A stretch of 64,000 nucleotides of DNA, from contig NZ_JAPWKB010000019.1 in NCBI RefSeq assembly GCF_028283785.1, forward strand, positions 1,384,001 through 1,448,000, read 5' to 3'. Position numbers and translations under genes: made by a program. Of the stretch, positions 55,501 to 63,835 are shown piece after piece; the stretch's first letter is position 1, and every line of letters starts with the position of its first letter. The stretch comes from Paraburkholderia sp. (GTDB lineage: Bacteria; Pseudomonadota; Gammaproteobacteria; Burkholderiales; Burkholderiaceae). A model generated the notes under the pieces. The model did not search any database. It was not told the origin of the DNA and saw only the letters and a list, made by a program, of their open reading frames with translations.

Positions 55501-56691
55501 ACGGCCGTAGGTTTCCGCCTGGTCGGACGGATTGCGATGACCGATGGGCTGCGCCGCGTCGCGCGCGTTTTCCCACGATTCGCGCGCATCCGGCAGATCG
55601 AGGTTCGACACCGTGAAGCCCGCGAGACCGGCCTTCGGACGCGCGCCGCGACCCGTCGCGCCTTCGTCGCGGATTTCGCCGCCCGCGCCGGTGGCCGCGC
55701 CCGGGAACGGCGAGATCGCCGTCGGGTGATTGTGCGTCTCGACCTTCATCAGCGTGTGCGTGAGTTCGGTGTGACGCTCGTAGTGTTCAGCCAGTTCGTT
55801 CGACGCGCTCGCGTCTTGCGACAGCTTGCGCGGGAACCAGCGTTCCGCGATGCCGCCCGCCATGATCGCCGAGTTGTCCGAGTACGCGACGATCGTGCCT
55901 TGCGGATTGAGCTTCTCGGTGTTGCGGATCATGTTGAACAGCGAGATGTCCTGCTTCTCGCCGTCGATGGTCCAGTCGGCGTTGAAGATCTTGTGACGGC
56001 AGTGTTCACTGTTGGCTTGCGCGAACATCATCAGTTCGACGTCGGTCGGATTGCGGCCGAGCGCCGTGAACGCGTTCACCAGATAGTCGATTTCGTCGTC
56101 GGCGAGCGCGAGCCCGAGTTCGCTGTTCGCGGCTTCGAGCGCGGTGCGGCCTTGCGTCAGCACGTCGACGGTTTGCAGCGGCCTGGCCGGCAGTTCGTCG
56201 AACAGATGCATCGCGTAATCGCGCGACGACGCGACGCTTTCGGTCATCCGGTCGTGCAACGCAGCGACTACCGCTGCGCGCGCTTCACCGGACAGCGCCT
56301 TCTTGCCGCCGACACCGAGCAGGCCGCTTTTCAGCGTGACCGTAAACTCGATGCCGCGCTCGATGCGCCGCACCTGCGAGAGGCCGCAGTGATGCGCGAT
56401 GTCGGTGGCCTTGCTGGCCCACGGCGACACCGTGCCGAAACGCGGCACGACGAGGAAGGTTTCGCTTGCGCCGCGCTCCTTCGACTCGACGAAAGGATCG
56501 CCGTAATGCATCAAGGCTTCGATCTTCGCACTGTCGTCCGCGCTGAGCAGCGTTTGCGCGTTGACGAAATGCAGATACTGACCGCGTACGTCGACGATGC
56601 CGGCATCGATACGCGTCAGCGTGTCGAGCAGGCGGGTTTGACGGAAATCGGAAAGGGCCGAAGCGCCGGGGAAACACGAGAAGTGGGCCAT
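52597..56691 (-). CDS. purL: Phosphoribosylformylglycinamidine synthase
   Basis: The 1364-residue enzyme is the large single-chain PurL of Proteobacteria: it uses ATP and glutamine to make FGAM in purine synthesis. The FGAM synthase domains show VETHNHPTAISPFPGAATG and SIHDVGAGGLSNA. The C-terminal glutamine amidotransferase domain has nucleophile Cys in LGICNGCQML and the catalytic His/Glu pair near PHTERVHR. Length matches the family (about 1300-1360). Start ATG at 56691; a -10 TATAAT lies 62 nt upstream. Convergent with the parvulin gene. Confidence 0.97.
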   Translation of the reverse strand: MAHFSCFPGASALSDFRQTRLLDTLTRIDAGIVDVRGQYLHFVNAQTLLSADDSAKIEALMHYGDPFVESKERGASETFLVVPRFGTVSPWASKATDIAHHCGLSQVRRIERGIEFTVTLKSGLLGVGGKKALSGEARAAVVAALHDRMTESVASSRDYAMHLFDELPARPLQTVDVLTQGRTALEAANSELGLALADDEIDYLVNAFTALGRNPTDVELMMFAQANSEHCRHKIFNADWTIDGEKQDISLFNMIRNTEKLNPQGTIVAYSDNSAIMAGGIAERWFPRKLSQDASASNELAEHYERHTELTHTLMKVETHNHPTAISPFPGAATGAGGEIRDEGATGRGARPKAGLAGFTVSNLDLPDARESWENARDAAQPIGHRNPSDQAETYGRPDRIASPLQIMIDGPLGGAAFNNEFGRPNLGGYFRTYEQNVAGTVRGYHKPIMIAGGIGNISDQHTHKHDLPEGSLLIQIGGPGMRIGMGGGAASSMATGTNTAELDFDSVQRGNPEIERRAQEVINACWQLGDKNPILSIHDVGAGGLSNAFPEVVDGAGKGAVFQLRNVQLEESGLSPREIWSNEAQERYVLAIAPSDLPEFEAMCERERCPFAVVGVATAERQLKLIDADAQDDVHQPVDMPMEVLLGKAPKMHRDVKREVTTLQPVDVTNVVLAEVATSVLRHPTVASKSFLITIGDRSVGGTTARDQMVGPWQVPVADCAITTMDYAGFTGEAMTMAERTPLAVIDAPASGRMAVGEAVTNIASAPIASLDKLKLSANWMAACGAAGEDAALYDTVKAIGMELCPALGISIPVGKDSLSMRTKWEDQGVAKEVVAPVSLIISAFAPVEDVRRHLTPQLRRADEAGDSVLIAIDLGRGKHRLGGSILAQVTQQVGDTVPDVDDAEDLKRFFAAIQALNADGKLLAYHDRSDGGLWATVCEMAFAGRVGVSLNVDMLTLDPNHEFDYGDAKDWTKQTSGRREDRTIRALFNEELGAVIQVRASERDLVLGALREHGLSACSHVIGKLNDRDTVEIYRDAKKIYDAPRAELHRAWSEVSWRISRLRDNPACADAEYDVLLDAADPGITPVLTFSPSEDVAAPFIGKGARPRVAILREQGVNSHLETAYAFDRAGFDAYDVHMSDLLAGRATLADFAGAVACGGFSYGDVLGAGEGWAKTIRFNAQLADMFAAFFGREDTFALGICNGCQMLSSLASMIPGAEAWPKFTRNKSEKFEARFSLVEVQSSPSIFFNGMEGSRIPVAVAHGEGFADFSQQGDASKVAVAMRFVDHRGQATEQYPFNPNGSPDGITSVTTADGRFTVLMPHTERVHRTVQMSWAPQAWSEGNNDGSPWMRVFQNARRWLG

Positions 56692-57054
56692 GACTGGACG
56701 TTGCGTCGATGAGTCGCGCGTGCAGGCGACGTGAGGCGGAAGGAAGGACGGGATTATACCTTGTTAACCCCTCTCCACGCCCGTCTGGATGCGGTTTTGC
56801 ACGTTTGGACACCATAATCGGACGCACCTGGCGCGCGTTCGCGGCAACCGTTCCGCGCCCCGTGCTCCGGCCTTCGCAAGCCGGTCCGGTGTGTCGATGC
56901 AGGCCCGACGCAGCCCCTCCGGGCACGTCGTTTGACTGCTATCATTCGGCCTTTCCACCACCCGTCGCCGGCGTGGGTTGCCGCTTGCGACGCATGCCAC
57001 CTCCACGGGGAACGCCGGGTCTCGGTCACGCGCCCGGCAAATCGAATCAAAATC
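56692..57054. promoter_or_regulatory. Divergent region between purL and the DadA-like gene
   Basis: A 363-nt non-coding gap. On the minus strand TATAAT at 56753-56758 is a strong purL -10. Upstream of it no good -35 is seen at 16-18 bases. I could not recognise a PurR-type operator. The plus-strand promoter of the DadA-like gene is not obvious; CATAAT near 56812-56817 is a weak candidate. Confidence 0.5.
56753..56758 (-). promoter_or_regulatory. purL promoter -10 element
   Basis: Perfect TATAAT on the minus strand, preceded by AAGG. Transcription would begin near 56745, giving a leader of about 55 nt. The -35 is poor, so an activator may be needed. Confidence 0.5.
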
Positions 57055-58356
57055 ATGGATGTCATCGTCATTGGCGGCGGAATTGTCGGCGTCGCCACCG
57101 CTTACCAGTTGCGCGCGGCCGGTCACCGGGTGTGCGTCGTCGAGCGCCACGCGACCGTCGCCCAGGGCGCCACGTATGGCCACGGCGGCACCGTGCTGCC
57201 CACGCCGCTCGACGCCTGGTTCGGTCCGACGTTCATGCAAAGCCGCCAGGCCGCGAAAAGCGGCGTGATCCGCAAGACGGGCTTCAACCGTCCCGCGCGC
57301 GACTTCATCAAACAGCTCGCCACGTTGCAGGAACCGGACGCGTTCGTTCGTCAGTACACGCATCTGCGCGCGCTCGCCGAGGCATCGCGCGACACGATGG
57401 CCGATATCGAAAGCCGCTTCGGCCTCGAATTCGAACAGGCGAGCGGCGTGTTGCATCTGGTCCGCTCGGCGCAGGAGTGGGAGCAATGTCAGCCCGCGCT
57501 CGATCTGCTGCGTCAATTCGAAGTACCCCATCACGTGATGACGCCGGACGAATGCGCGAGGTTCGAGCATTCGGTGCCGACCGATCCGCCGTTCGCCGGC
57601 GGCGTGCTGTTCGAACAGGAACGCACCGCCAATTGCCCGCTGTTCGCCAAGCTGGTCAAGCAGACGCTCGACGCGCAAGGCGGCGTGCAGTTCGTGCTGG
57701 GCCGCGAGGTGACCGCCATCCGGCTCGAAAACGGACGTCCGGGCGTCGAACTCGCGCCGCGCGAAGGCGAATCGGGCAAGTCGCGCGAAGTCGATGTGAT
57801 TCACGGCGATGCGGTCGTGATCGCGGCCGGTTACGGCAGCGTGTCGCTGCTCGAACAGTTCGATCTGCGCTTGCCGTTTCATCCGTTGCGAGTGCACGCG
57901 CTGGCCGCGCCCATCGCGCATGAAGAATTCGCGCCGCACGTCGCGATCGTCGATTCGGTCAAACGCATCGCGATCACGCGGATGAATCATCGTTTGCGGA
58001 TCGCGGGCGGCGGCGTGTTGCAACCGGTCGCGCAGATCGACAAGCCGCTCGGCGAATCGCTGACCAAGGAAGCGCTCGCGCTGCTCGGTCAGGCCACGCA
58101 CGACTGGGTGCCGGGCGCCGCGAAAATCTCCGCGGCGTTGCCGTGGGAAGGCATCAAGCTGTTGTCGCCGGACGGTCTGGGCGTGATCGGCAATGCGGTG
58201 CATCCCAAACTGTTCCTGAACGTCGGGCATGGACCGACGGGATGGGGACTCGCGTGCGGCGCGGGCAAGGTGATCGCGGATCTCGTGTCGGGCGTCGCCA
58301 GCGAATTGCCGGCGGATACGCTCGCCGCGTTCAGCGCCGCACGCTTCGCGCACTGA
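57055..58356 (+). CDS. FAD-dependent D-amino acid dehydrogenase, DadA-like
   Basis: The 433-residue protein has an N-terminal FAD motif MDVIVIGGGIVGVATAYQL (Gly-x-Gly-x-x-Gly) and the DadA-type C-terminus NVGHGPTGWGLACGAGK. These enzymes deaminate D-amino acids oxidatively, passing electrons to the respiratory chain. GATYGHGGTVLP resembles the substrate-side loop. No alanine racemase (dadX) neighbour is present. The start at 57055 places the FAD motif at the N-terminus; the longer frame upstream was rejected. Substrate range is unknown, so it is not named dadA. Confidence 0.9.
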   Translation: MDVIVIGGGIVGVATAYQLRAAGHRVCVVERHATVAQGATYGHGGTVLPTPLDAWFGPTFMQSRQAAKSGVIRKTGFNRPARDFIKQLATLQEPDAFVRQYTHLRALAEASRDTMADIESRFGLEFEQASGVLHLVRSAQEWEQCQPALDLLRQFEVPHHVMTPDECARFEHSVPTDPPFAGGVLFEQERTANCPLFAKLVKQTLDAQGGVQFVLGREVTAIRLENGRPGVELAPREGESGKSREVDVIHGDAVVIAAGYGSVSLLEQFDLRLPFHPLRVHALAAPIAHEEFAPHVAIVDSVKRIAITRMNHRLRIAGGGVLQPVAQIDKPLGESLTKEALALLGQATHDWVPGAAKISAALPWEGIKLLSPDGLGVIGNAVHPKLFLNVGHGPTGWGLACGAGKVIADLVSGVASELPADTLAAFSAARFAH

Positions 58357-58600
58357 TCGCGGAGCGCGTCCACCGGACGTCGGATCGGCGGCAATCCAGA
58401 CAGCGACCCGAGCGGCGGCCGGAACAGTGACCGCAGCCGTGTCCGGAACAACCGCAGGAACTTCGCACCGGTCCGGCCGATCGTAAAGGCATGCACGCGC
58501 GCACGCCGCGCTGTGCGAAGATCGATACAGTCCGCTTTTTGCCACGTTTTCGCCGCTGCCCGCCCATTCACGCGCTCTGCCGCTTTTGCCCGGTGTCGCC

Positions 58601-60268
58601 ATGACCGATGCGCTTTCCGCCGCCACGCCCGATTCCGCCACGCTCGTCAGTCCACACGATCGCCCGCTTCCGCTGCTGTCCGTCGAAACCCTACGCACGC
58701 TCGAACGCGACGCCGCCGCCACGCTCCCGCCGCACACGCTGATGGCGCGCGCCGGTCGCGCGGCCGCCCGCTTTCTCGCCGAACAGATTGCGCACGACGG
58801 TTCGGTCGATGCCGCCCATCCGGTGTGGATCGTCGCCGGGCCCGGCAATAACGGCGGCGACGCGCTGGTGGTCGCGACGGTGCTGCATCGGGCGGGGATT
58901 GCCGTCGAGGTCTGCATGCCGTCCGACGTCAAACCCGACGACGCGCAGTGGGCACTCGCCGAAGCCGTGTCCGCGGGCGTATCGATCGTCACGACCGCGC
59001 CCGAAACCTTCGACGACCACGGCTGGCTGGTGGACGGCATGTTCGGCATCGGTCTGACGCGTCCGCTCGACGGCGTGTTCGCGACGCTCGCCGGACGCAT
59101 GGCCGTGCGCGCCCGGACCCACGGCCGCGTGCTCGCGCTCGACGTGCCGAGCGGCCTCGACAGCGACACCGGCAACGTCGTCGATCAGGGCGCGGCGGTG
59201 CGCGCGACCCATACGGTCACGTTCATCGGCGCGAAACCGGGATTGTTCATGGCATCGGGCCGCGATCTGGCGGGCACGGTGACGGTCGCGCCGATCGGAC
59301 TCGGCGCGGGCGAGCAGGTTGACGTGGGCAACACTGACCACGCCGACGACGATGCCGCGGCTAGCACCACCGCGGCCGCCACGACCGGTGCCACGCTCAT
59401 CGCCAGGGCCGCGACACTCAGCGCGCCGGGCCTGTTCGCCACGCATTTTCCGCCGCGCGATTTCTCGACCAACAAAGGCAGCTTCGGCAGTCTCGCCGTG
59501 GTCGGCGGCGCGACCGGCATGTGCGGTGCGCCGATCCTCGCCGCGCGCGCCGCGCTCTACACAGGCGCGGGCAAGGTCCATGTCGCATTGCTCGGCGCGG
59601 GCGCACCGCCCTACGATCCGCCGCATCCGGAACTGATGCTGCATCACGTCGACGACGTGCCGCTCGCCACGATGGACGCACTGTCGATCGGTTGCGGAAT
59701 GGGTCACGAAGATCGCGCGACGCGCGTGCTGCATGACGCGTTGGCGCTCGACATCCCCAAACTGCTCGACGCCGACGCGCTGAACCTGATCGCGAACGAT
59801 GCGTCGCTGGCCGCTCAGGTCAAGGCGCGCGGCGAGCAAGGCGATCCGTGCGTGCTGACGCCGCATCCGCTCGAAGCGGCGCGCCTGCTCGGCGTCGATA
59901 CGAAAACCGTGCAACGCGATCGCATCGCCGCCGCCCGCGATCTCGCGACGCGCTACGCAAGCGTCGTCGTACTGAAAGGCACGGGCACGATCGTTGCCGC
60001 GCCCGATGGCCGTCTCGCGATCAATCCCACCGGCAATGCCGCGCTCGCGACGGGCGGCACGGGCGATGTACTCGGCGGCATCATCGGTGCCTTGATGGCG
60101 CAACGCGTGCCGCGCTACGAGGCCGCGCTCGCGGGCGTTTATCTGCACGGCCTCGCCGCCGATGCGCTGACCGCGCAAGGCGACGGCCCCGCCGGATTGA
60201 CGGCCGGCGAACTCGCGCCGATGGTGCGTCGCCTGCTCAACCGGCTGTTCTATCCGATCCGTCATTAA
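58601..60268 (+). CDS. nnr: Bifunctional NAD(P)HX epimerase / ADP-dependent dehydratase
   Basis: The 555-residue fusion repairs hydrated NADH and NADPH. The N-terminal YjeF epimerase domain shows AGPGNNGGDALVVA and LALDVPSGLDSDTG; the C-terminal ribokinase-like dehydratase domain shows VVLKGTGTIVAAPDG and NPTGNAALATGGTGDVLGG. An Ala/Thr-rich linker joins the two. ATG at 58601 was preferred over a TTG five codons earlier. It is followed by pgi on the same strand after 331 nt. Confidence 0.94.
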   Translation: MTDALSAATPDSATLVSPHDRPLPLLSVETLRTLERDAAATLPPHTLMARAGRAAARFLAEQIAHDGSVDAAHPVWIVAGPGNNGGDALVVATVLHRAGIAVEVCMPSDVKPDDAQWALAEAVSAGVSIVTTAPETFDDHGWLVDGMFGIGLTRPLDGVFATLAGRMAVRARTHGRVLALDVPSGLDSDTGNVVDQGAAVRATHTVTFIGAKPGLFMASGRDLAGTVTVAPIGLGAGEQVDVGNTDHADDDAAASTTAAATTGATLIARAATLSAPGLFATHFPPRDFSTNKGSFGSLAVVGGATGMCGAPILAARAALYTGAGKVHVALLGAGAPPYDPPHPELMLHHVDDVPLATMDALSIGCGMGHEDRATRVLHDALALDIPKLLDADALNLIANDASLAAQVKARGEQGDPCVLTPHPLEAARLLGVDTKTVQRDRIAAARDLATRYASVVVLKGTGTIVAAPDGRLAINPTGNAALATGGTGDVLGGIIGALMAQRVPRYEAALAGVYLHGLAADALTAQGDGPAGLTAGELAPMVRRLLNRLFYPIRH

Positions 60269-60599
60269 GCCGTTCTCCAGTCCTTCAGATCGAGCACCCG
60301 AAATGCAGGCAAGCCGCGCGCGAATCACCCCGCACGGCCGTGCATTCAACGCTGAAAGCCAACCGTCAAACACCGCCGCGTCCCGTGCGCGCTGCGTCGC
60401 GCTTGCAGCAAAGGTCGGTATACTGATTGTCTGCGCCGCAGCGCCACGCCTGGCCGGACATGAACCGCTCATCGTGCCGACATCAACCGTCGCCACACTA
60501 CGGACACCATGAAAAACCAGCGCGGCTTTGCATCAGCCGCGGCCGCATCAGACATCCACCCAAGGCAGCACGCATCACGCTGCTCTCATTAGGACGGTT
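60269..60599. promoter_or_regulatory. Intergenic region upstream of pgi
   Basis: A 331-nt region with a TATACT -10-like element at 60419-60424 but no matching -35. It should hold the pgi promoter. An in-frame start upstream of the pgi ATG exists but lies in Arg/His-rich non-conserved sequence. Nothing else is recognised. Confidence 0.4.
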
Positions 60600-62225
60600 A
60601 TGACGACGCAGAATTCGCTCCCTTCCTGGGCCTCGCTGCAAGCGCATTACGAGTCGGTTCGCGATGCGCATATGCGCGACTGGTTCGCACCGGCGAACGA
60701 CCCCGCCCCGACCCGCGCCGAACGTTTTCTGTTCGCGGGCGGCGGCCTTGCAGCCGACTTTTCGAAAAACCGCATCACCGACGCCACGCTCGAGCTGCTC
60801 GTCAAGCTTGCCCGCGAAGCCGGCGTCGAGAAGCGCCGCGACGCGATGTTCGCCGGTGACGTGGTCAACCCGACCGAAGGCCGCGCTGCGTTGCACACGG
60901 CCTTGCGCGCCACCGATCCGAACGCGCCGTTCCACGCGCAGATCGCCGCCGAGCGCGCGAAGATGGCCGCGTTCGCCGACCAGGTGCGCAGCGGCAAATG
61001 GACCGGCTATACCGGCAAGCGGATTCGTTACGTGGTGAACATCGGGATCGGCGGTTCGGACCTCGGTCCGAAGATGGTCGTCCACGCGCTGCATCATCTC
61101 GCCACGCCGGACATCACGACGCACTTTGTGTCGAACGTGGACGGCGCCGATCTGTATCGCGTCATGCAGCAGATCGACCCCGAAGAGACGCTCGCGATCA
61201 TCGTGTCGAAGACCTTCACGACGCTGGAAACGATGACCAACGCGCGCTCGCTGCGCGACTGGTTCGTCCAGAAAGGCTGTCCGGAAAACGCGCTGGCGAG
61301 ACACTTCGTCGGCGTGTCGGCGAACCCGTCCGAAGTGGTCAAGTTCGGCATCGCGAAAGAAAACGTGTTCGAGATGTGGGATTGGGTCGGCGGGCGTTAC
61401 TCGCTGTGGTCGGCGGTCGGTCTGTCGATCATGATCGCGATCGGCCCGGACCAGTTCGGCGAGCTGCTCGCAGGCGCGAACGACATGGACCAGCATTTCC
61501 GCGACGCACCGCTGGAGAAGAATCTGCCGGTGCTGCTGGGCATGATCGGCGTGTGGTATCGCAACTTCTTCGGCTCGCAAAGCTACCTGGTCGCGCCGTA
61601 TTCGGAAGCGCTGCATTATCTGCCGTCGTATCTGCAGCAGCTCGAAATGGAGAGCAACGGCAAGTCGGCGCGCCTAGACGGCAAGATGGTCGATTATCCG
61701 ACCTCGGCCGTGACCTGGGGCGAGCCGGGCACGAACGGCCAGCATGCGTTTTTCCAGATGCTGCATCAAGGCCCGACCATCGTGCCGATTGACTTCGTGG
61801 CCGTGCTGACGCCGGAACATCCGCTGGGCGATCATCATCCGAAGCTGCTGGCCAACTGCTTTGCGCAAAGCGAAGCGCTGATGCTTGGCCGCACGCTCGA
61901 AGAAGCGAAGAAAGTGGCCGGTCCGGACAAGCCGGAACTCGCGCCGCATCTGGTATTCCCCGGCAACCGTCCGACCAGCACGCTGCTGGTCGACGCGCTG
62001 ACCGCGCGCTCGCTGGGTGCGCTGATTGCGCTGTACGAGCACAAGGTGCTGGTGCAGGCGTCGGTGTGGAATATCAACCCGTTCGATCAATGGGGCGTCG
62101 AGCTGGGCAAGATTCTCGGCAAGGTGGTCGAGGCGGATCTGACGGCCGCGAGCGTCGATGCATCGAAGCACGATTCGTCCACTTCGGCGTTGATCGCACG
62201 CGCGCGCAAGGCGCTGCAGAAGTGA
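60600..62225 (+). CDS. pgi: Glucose-6-phosphate isomerase
   Basis: The 541-residue enzyme interconverts glucose-6-phosphate and fructose-6-phosphate, and so also feeds the GDP-mannose and trehalose pathways found in this window. Signatures: NIGIGGSDLGPKMV, VSKTFTTLETMTNA, and FDQWGVELGK, which contains the PGI C-terminal signature, plus GEPGTNGQHAFFQ with the active-site Glu and His. AGGACG precedes the ATG at 60600. A strong terminator follows. Confidence 0.96.
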   Translation: MTTQNSLPSWASLQAHYESVRDAHMRDWFAPANDPAPTRAERFLFAGGGLAADFSKNRITDATLELLVKLAREAGVEKRRDAMFAGDVVNPTEGRAALHTALRATDPNAPFHAQIAAERAKMAAFADQVRSGKWTGYTGKRIRYVVNIGIGGSDLGPKMVVHALHHLATPDITTHFVSNVDGADLYRVMQQIDPEETLAIIVSKTFTTLETMTNARSLRDWFVQKGCPENALARHFVGVSANPSEVVKFGIAKENVFEMWDWVGGRYSLWSAVGLSIMIAIGPDQFGELLAGANDMDQHFRDAPLEKNLPVLLGMIGVWYRNFFGSQSYLVAPYSEALHYLPSYLQQLEMESNGKSARLDGKMVDYPTSAVTWGEPGTNGQHAFFQMLHQGPTIVPIDFVAVLTPEHPLGDHHPKLLANCFAQSEALMLGRTLEEAKKVAGPDKPELAPHLVFPGNRPTSTLLVDALTARSLGALIALYEHKVLVQASVWNINPFDQWGVELGKILGKVVEADLTAASVDASKHDSSTSALIARARKALQK

Positions 62226-62261
62226 TCTGATTGCCCACGGGTACGCAGGCGCATCAAACAG

Positions 62262-62286
62262 AAACGGGCCGAACGCGGCCCGTTTT
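62262..62286. terminator. Rho-independent terminator of pgi
   Basis: AAACGGGCCG / CGGCCCGTTT with AACG loop, followed by TTTC on the plus strand. It ends two bases before the stop codon of the convergent ABC gene, so it may serve both. Confidence 0.9.
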
Positions 62287-62287
62287 C

Positions 62288-62995
62288 TTATGCCTGCACC
62301 GATACCGACGGTATCAGCTTGCCCGCTTCGATCGTCACCGTCGAATCGCAACGACGCGCAAGCTCCGAGTCGTGCGTGACGAGAATCAGCGTTGCGCCGT
62401 TCGCCCGATTCATCTCGAACATCAGATCGATCACCGCGTGGCCCGTGGCCGCATCGAGACTGCCCGTGGGCTCGTCCGCGAACAGGATGGCCGGATGCGT
62501 GACGAACGCCCGTGCCAGCGCAACGCGTTGCTGCTCGCCGCCGGACAGCAGCTTCGGATAATGCGACGTACGCGCGCCGAGGCCGACCTGTTCGAGCAGA
62601 CGACGCGCACGATCGGCCGCTTCGCGCGAACTGATGCCGCCTTGCAATTCCAGCGGCAACGTGACGTTTTCGAGCGCGGTCAGATGCGGCATCAGTTGAA
62701 ACGACTGGAACACGAATCCGACCGAGCCGCTGCGCAATGCCGCGCGCTGGTCTTCGTTCAGTTCGCCGAGTTCGTGGCCGAGCAGACGAACCGAGCCGGA
62801 GCTTGCGCTGTCCAAACCCGCAAGCAGGCCGAGCAAGGTGGACTTGCCCGAACCCGACGCGCCGACGATCGCCACGCGGCTCCCGGCATCGATCGAAAGA
62901 TCGATATGATCGAGAATCGTCAGTTCTCCCGTCGCATCCTTAACCCTTTTGCACAAACCCCGCACTTCGATGACTGGATCAGTTTTCTTTTGCAT
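62288..62995 (-). CDS. ABC transporter ATP-binding protein (LolD/YbbA type)
   Basis: The 235-residue ATPase has Walker A GASGSGKST (45-53), Q-loop VFQSFQLMPHLTALENV, signature LSGGEQQRVALARA, Walker B ILFADEPTGSLD and the H-loop THD. The family is that of LolD/YbbA/MacB ATPases, which drive lipoprotein or antibiotic export with an FtsX-like permease. No permease gene is adjacent: pgi converges downstream and a TesA-type gene diverges upstream. The start at 62995 shares CATG with the ATG of that gene. YbbA is typically next to tesA, which supports the call. Confidence 0.88.
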   Translation of the reverse strand: MQKKTDPVIEVRGLCKRVKDATGELTILDHIDLSIDAGSRVAIVGASGSGKSTLLGLLAGLDSASSGSVRLLGHELGELNEDQRAALRSGSVGFVFQSFQLMPHLTALENVTLPLELQGGISSREAADRARRLLEQVGLGARTSHYPKLLSGGEQQRVALARAFVTHPAILFADEPTGSLDAATGHAVIDLMFEMNRANGATLILVTHDSELARRCDSTVTIEAGKLIPSVSVQA

Positions 62996-63713
62996 GTGGC
63001 AGCGTAGGTTGAAAGTGCCCTTCGGCTTGAAGGTTCTGAAAGTCGCGACGCTCGGCCTCGCGATCACGATGTCGGCCGGGGGCGCTCACGCCGCGAACAC
63101 CGCAACGGCCGCCGCCAGCGCGGCGCCCTCGCAACCCGGCAATCCGGCCAAACCGGTGATCGTCGTGCTCGGCGACAGCATTTCCGCCGAATACGGCCTG
63201 AAGCGCGACAGCGGCTGGGTTGCGTTGATGCGCACGCGGCTCGCCAATGAGCGTTTCGATTATAGCGTCGCCAATGCCAGCATCAGCGGCGACACGACGA
63301 GCGGCGGACTGGCCCGCTTGCCGGCGTTGATGCAACGGCTCAAACCTGCGGTGGTGATCGTCGAACTGGGCGCCAACGACGCGCTGCGCGGCGTGCCGCT
63401 CGCCACCACGCAAGATAATTTGCGCACAATCGTCGAACAGGCGCAGCACGGACACGCAAAAGTGGTATTGGTGGGCATGTACGTCCCACCTAACTACGGC
63501 CCGGACTACACGCAAAAGTTTCATGGCGTCTACGTCGATCTATCCAGGCAGTTCAGCACTTCGTTGGTGCCGTTTCTGCTCGCCGGCATCGAGAACAAAC
63601 CGGACATGTTCCAGCCGGATCAGATTCATCCAACGGAACAGGCACAGCCCGTGCTACTGGACAACGTGTGGCCAACTTTGAAGCCACTCCTTCGCCCTGC
63701 TTCCACGCGCTGA
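62994..63713 (+). CDS. tesA: GDSL-type esterase / arylesterase, TesA-like
   Basis: The 239-residue precursor has a hydrophobic signal (about 12-33, ending GAHAA) and an SGNH-hydrolase fold: VVLGDSISAEYG with nucleophile Ser62, SGDTTSGG, ELGANDALRG and the Asp-His pair in DQIHPTEQAQ. It is the periplasmic lysophospholipase/thioesterase type. Start is uncertain: ATG 62994 overlaps the divergent ABC start; ATG 62970 or GTG 63015 (with AGG upstream) are alternatives. Confidence 0.85.
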   Translation: MWQRRLKVPFGLKVLKVATLGLAITMSAGGAHAANTATAAASAAPSQPGNPAKPVIVVLGDSISAEYGLKRDSGWVALMRTRLANERFDYSVANASISGDTTSGGLARLPALMQRLKPAVVIVELGANDALRGVPLATTQDNLRTIVEQAQHGHAKVVLVGMYVPPNYGPDYTQKFHGVYVDLSRQFSTSLVPFLLAGIENKPDMFQPDQIHPTEQAQPVLLDNVWPTLKPLLRPASTR

Positions 63714-63835
63714 AACGCGAGCTAACAACGTGTTACGAAATTAGCGGAACACCTGCTGGCTGGGACGCTCTGACTGGTTCGCCACGATGCAGCCTTCCCG
63801 GCTCGTTTCAAGTGCTTTTCTGAGGAGATAATGAC

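Noticed and set aside
52561..56712. A single open reading frame of more than 1300 codons antisense to the whole of purL.
   Set aside because: It is the mirror frame of a high-GC gene, where stops are rare. Its product is Arg/His-rich without domains, and purL is fully supported by motifs and length.
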